Shown: positions 60,290-64,000 of the stretch, in pieces
Position numbering within the stretch: the first letter of the stretch is position 1
How the letters are laid out: each line of letters opens with the position of its first letter
DNA from: Streptomyces viridochromogenes DSM 40736
Lineage (GTDB): Bacteria > Actinomycetota > Actinomycetes > Streptomycetales > Streptomycetaceae
Length of the DNA: 64,000 nt
Assembly: GCF_000158955.1 (NCBI RefSeq)
Contig: NZ_GG657757.1
Span: 4,058,900 to 4,122,899, forward strand
Direction: 5' to 3'
Position numbers and translations under genes: made by a program
The notes under the pieces: generated by a model
What the model saw: only the letters and a program-made list of their open reading frames with translations
The model's database searches: none
Told to the model about the DNA's origin: nothing

Positions 60290-63200
60290 ATGCCGAGTTC
60301 CTTCGTTCATCTGCACAACCACACGGAATACTCCATGCTCGACGGCGCGCAGAAGCTGAGGCCGATGTTCGCCGAGGTGGAGCGGCAGGGCATGCCCGCG
60401 ATCGCGATGAGCGACCACGGGAACATGTTCGGGGCCCACGAGTTCGCACAGACCGCGAAGGAGCACCCTGCGGTCAAGCCCGTCATCGGGATCGAGGCCT
60501 ACGTCGCTCCCTCCTCCCGGTTCTCGCGGAAGCAGGAGTTCTGGGGGCCCGGTGGTCGGCGGGCCGTCGGGGAGGACGGGGAGGGGTCGAAGGACGTCTC
60601 CGGCGGTGGGCGGTTCACCCACATGACCATGTGGGCGTACAGCGCGACGGGGCTGCGGAATCTGTTCCGGCTGAGTACACAGGCCAGTTACGAGGGGCAG
60701 TTCCCGGCCGGGAAGCCCCGGATGGACCGGGAGCTGATCAGCCGGTGGCCCGAGGGCATCGTCGCCACCACCGGGTGTCCCTCCGGGGAGGTGCAGACCC
60801 GGCTGCGACTCGGTCAGTACGAGGAGGCCAAGCAAGCCGCTGCCGCCTACCAGGAGATCTTCGGGCGGGAGAACTACTTCCTGGAGCTGATGGACCACGG
60901 GCTGGCCATCGAACGCGACGTCCGCGACGGGCTGCTGCGGCTCGCCCGGGAGCTCGGTCTTCCCCTGCTGGCCACCAATGACGCGCACTACGTCACCGAG
61001 GACCAGGCCGACGCCCACGACAACCTGTTGTGCATCGGCGTCGGCAAGAACAAGGACGATCCGCGCCGCTTCCGGTTCAGCGGGACCGGCTACTACCTGA
61101 AGTCGGCCGCCGAGATGCGCGCCCTCTTCGCCGACCTGCCCGGCGCCTGCGACAACACCCTGCTGATCGCCGAGCGCGTCGAGTCGTACGCCGAGGTCTT
61201 CGACCATGTCGATGAGATGCCCCGGTTCCCGGATGTTCCGGAGGGGGACACGCAGGAGTCGTGGCTGCGGAAGGAGGTCCGCGCGGGGCTCGCCCTCCGC
61301 TACGGGGACCCGGTCCCCGCGCACGTCCTTGGAGCGGTTCGAGACCGAGATGGCGGTCATCGGGCCGATGGGGTTCAGCTCCTACTTCCTGGTCGTGGCG
61401 GACATCTGCCGGTACGCCCGGGACAACGGCATCCCGCTCGGCCCGGGGCGCGGTTCGGCCACCGGGTCGCTCGTCGCGTACGCGACCCGCATCACGGAGC
61501 TGTGCCCGCTGGAACACGGGCTGCTCTTCGAGCGGTTCCTGAACCCCGAGCGCATCAACCCGCCGGACGTCGACCTCGACTTCGACGACCGGCAGCGCGA
61601 CCGCATGGTGCGGTACGTCATCGACAAGTACGGCGACGAGTACACGGCCCTGGTCAACACCTTCGGCAAGATCAAGGCCAAGAACGCCATCAAGGACTCG
61701 GCGCGGATCCTGGGGTATCCGTACGCGCACGGCGAGCGGATCACCAAGGCGCTGCCGCCCGACCAGAACGGCAAGTCCGCCCCGCTGGACGCCCTCTTCG
61801 ACGCGTCCCACGCGCGGTATCCGGAGGCCGGTGAGATCCGGCAGATGTACGGGAGCGAGCCGGACGTCGCGCGGGTGATCGACACCGCCCGGGGTGTGGA
61901 GGGGCTGACGCGCGGGACCGGTGTGCACGCCGCCGCCGTGATCCTGTCCAAGACGCGGCTGACCGACCGGATCCCGCTGCATCTGCGGGCCTCCGACGGG
62001 GCCAGGATCACCGGGTTCGACTACCCGTCGTGCGAGGCGATGGGCCTGGTGAAGATGGACTTCCTGGGCTTGCGGAACCTGGGCGTCATCGACCAGGCCA
62101 TCGAGAACGTCCGGGAGAACCGGGGCGTCCGGCTGGCCACCGTCGACCCCGGTGACGGCGCCGGAGGCGATCCGGGCGGCGACCCCGGCACCGTCGTCAT
62201 CCCACTGGACGACGCCCGCACCTACCGGCTGCTGGCCGAGGCCAACACCCTCGGCGTCTTCCAGCTGGACGGCGGCGGCATGCGTGCCCTGCTCAAGCTG
62301 ATGGCTCCCACCCGGTTCGAGGACATCGCCGCGGCCAACGCCCTGTACCGGCCGGGCCCGATGGCCGCCAACGCGCACACCAACTACGCCCTGCGCCAGA
62401 ACGGCAAGCAGGCCGCCACCCCGATCCACCCGGAGCTGCGGGAAGCCCTGGAACCGATCCTCGGCCCCACCCACCACCTGCTGGTGTACCAGGAGCAGAT
62501 CATGGCCGTCGCCCGGCAGCTCGCCGGCTACACCCTGGGCGGCGCCGACATGCTGCGCCGGGCGATGGGCAAGAAGAAACCCGAGGTGCTGGCCGCCGAG
62601 TGGGAGAAGTTCCACGGCGGCATGACGGCGAACGGCTACTCCGACGAGGCGGTCAGGGCCCTCTGGGACGTGATGCTGCCGTTCTCCGGCTACGCCTTCA
62701 ACAAGTCCCACACGGCCGGCTACGGCCTCGTCTCCTACTGGACGGCCTACCTCAAGGCCAACTACCCCGCCGAGTACATGGCCGCCCTGCTCACCTCGGT
62801 CGGCGACGACAAGGACAAGGCCGCGCTGTACCTCGCCGACGCCCGGGCCAACGGCGTCCGGGTGCTGCCGCCCGACATCAACGAGTCGGTCGCGGAGTTC
62901 ACGGCGGTCGGCGACGACGTGCGGTTCGGGCTGCGGTCCGTGCGCAATGTCGGGGACGGTGTCATCGAGGCCGTGATCGACGCCCGTCGTCGCGGGGGGC
63001 GGTTCACCTCGTTCTCCGACTTCCTGCACAAGGCCGGCCTGCCGGCCCTGAACAAACGGGCGGTGGAGTCACTGATCAAGGCGGGCGCCTTCGACTCGCT
63101 CGGGCACTCCCGCAAGGGCCTGACCGCCGTGCACGAGGCCGCCGTGGACGCGGTGATCCCGGTGAAGAAGGCGGCGAGCTTCGGCCAGGACGATCTCTTC

Positions 63201-63911
63201 GCCGGTCTCGGCGGGGCGGAGGCGGACGCCGCCCCGGCCTTCGGCCTGGACTTCGCCGTGGCCGAGGAGGAGTGGCCGCGCCGTCAACTGCTGGCGACCG
63301 AGCGGGAGATGCTCGGGCTCTACGTCTCCGCCCACCCGCTGGACGGCGCCGAGCGGATCCTCGCCGCCGCCCGCGACTGCTCCGTCGCCGAGCTCCTCGC
63401 CTCCGGCCGTACGTCCGGGGAGGTACGGCTGTCCGGGCTGATCACGGGCGTCCAGCGGAAGGTGACCAAGCAGGGCAACGCCTGGGCGGTCGTCCAGCTC
63501 ACGGACCGGGACGCCGGCATCGAGGTGCTGTTCTTCCCCGCCGTGTACCAGCTCGTCCAGCACGCGCTGACCGAGGACGACGTCGTCTCCGTACGGGGCC
63601 GCATCGAGGACCGGGACGGCACGCTGAACCTGTTCGGCAGGGAACTCGCCGTCCTGGACGTCGCCTCGGCCGACCAGGGAAGCAGGCCGCCCGTCCATCT
63701 CGCCCTGCCCGCGCACCGGATCACCCGGCAGTCCGTGAGCGAACTGAAGCGGATCCTCGCCGACCATCCCGGGGACACTCCGGTGCAGCTCCGGGTCCGG
63801 GGCTCCCGCACGACGACCGTGTACGCCCTGGACACCACGGTGAACCCGACCACCGTCGCCTCCGACGTAAAGGGCACCTTCGGCGCAGACGCCTGGCTGG
63901 GCCTCACATGA
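60290..63911 (+). pseudogene. dnaE: DNA polymerase III alpha subunit (DnaE) interrupted by a one-base insertion
   Basis: Two frames together encode a full alpha subunit of about 1,206 residues. Frame 1 (60290-61329) has the PHP domain [40 protein letters not shown] and [20 protein letters not shown]. Frame 2 (from 61330) has [40 protein letters not shown] (catalytic PDVDLDF), the palm/fingers, helix-hairpin-helix and OB fold to 63911. The join reads CACGTCCTTGGAGCGG where CAC-GTC-CTG-GAG-CGG is needed: an extra T at 61329/61330. No slippery site is seen. Either a true pseudogene of a non-essential second dnaE or a sequencing error. Confidence 0.88.
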
Positions 63912-63918
63912 CGCCACC

Positions 63919-63999
63919 CCAGCTGCGGGCAGTCGTGCCGCTTGGGGCGGCACGGGTGGGCGCAGCGGCACCCCGCAACGCCGGGCTGCGAAACCCCCC
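63919..63999 (+). repeat. 81-bp dispersed intergenic repeat, copy 2
   Basis: It begins 8 bp after the dnaE stop codon, in the same orientation relative to the upstream gene as copy 1 (36131-36211). About 77 of 81 positions match by eye; the differences are four isolated bases. GTGCCGCTT... and ...AGCGGCAC can pair. Confidence 0.85.
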
Positions 64000-64000
64000 G

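Noticed and set aside
61300..61360. Programmed ribosomal frameshift in dnaE
   Set aside because: No slippery heptamer or downstream structure is evident and alpha subunits are not known to use frameshifting; a simple inserted base explains the join.

Overview
The window is a chromosomal stretch from a high-GC actinobacterium, almost certainly a Streptomyces. The evidence is third-position GC bias, mycothiol genes (mshA, mshD), the nitrogen regulator glnR, the nickel regulator nur, a c-di-GMP-binding anti-sigma factor (RsiG) of the sporulation sigma WhiG, Tat and Sec secreted polysaccharide-degrading enzymes, and DUF397/DUF5753 remnants. The order mshA, YbjN, NlpC/P60, PP2C ... nur ... glnR, LacI, protease, two-component system ... 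mshD resembles the core-chromosome block between mshD and mshA of S. coelicolor (from memory, not searched). Most coding is on both strands in short operons, and many genes appear to start from leaderless promoters (a TANNNT-like -10 six to eight nucleotides before the start codon).

Layout. 0-9.4 kb: end of a Tat-exported beta-helix protein, mshA with a YbjN protein, a methyltransferase behind a GC-rich minisatellite, an NlpC/P60 cell-wall hydrolase, a receiver-PP2C phosphatase, then an XRE regulator / HBHA-like protein / DUF2516 set that matches the mycobacterial Rv0474-Rv0476 order. 9.4-13.6 kb: a scar-like accessory patch with fragments of NadC, alanine dehydrogenase and an integrase between small regulators and a universal stress protein. 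13.6-21 kb: VOC, DUF6817, methyltransferases, TetR, SGNH hydrolase, RraA-like protein, HelD-like helicase.

20.5-27.5 kb: the most unusual section. Three paralogous GntR regulators with the same uncharacterised C-terminal domain alternate with two paralogous HAD phosphatases, one aminoglycoside-phosphotransferase-like kinase and two paralogous 62-63-residue membrane proteins. Two of the regulators share a promoter architecture and the palindrome AGTTGG-TYG-CCAACT. I propose this as a candidate undescribed phospho-metabolite sensing and turnover locus.

27.6-50 kb: conserved housekeeping and regulation: Eis-like acetyltransferase, rsiG, dtd, ygfZ, nur, nitrobindin-like protein, a Cys-containing leader peptide before a rhodanese/DUF1416 operon, two DUF2993 proteins, MoaD, glnR, a LacI regulator, a membrane-anchored trypsin-like protease with a two-component system, an ArsR/flavodoxin-fold pair, mshD and a secreted 5'-nucleotidase.

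49.7-64 kb: accessory end: an orphan protein with the LQ-x-SAGNAA motif of contractile-injection cargos, a GH5 glycosidase converging on a pectate lyase-pectin methylesterase fusion, an aerolysin/ETX-like secreted protein, a frameshifted DUF5753/DUF397 remnant, a LysR/quinone-oxidoreductase/NTF2 unit, a secreted SGNH lipase, another LysR, and a second-type dnaE gene broken by one inserted base. An 81-bp dispersed repeat sits directly after the stop codons of two unrelated genes (36.2 kb and 63.9 kb).
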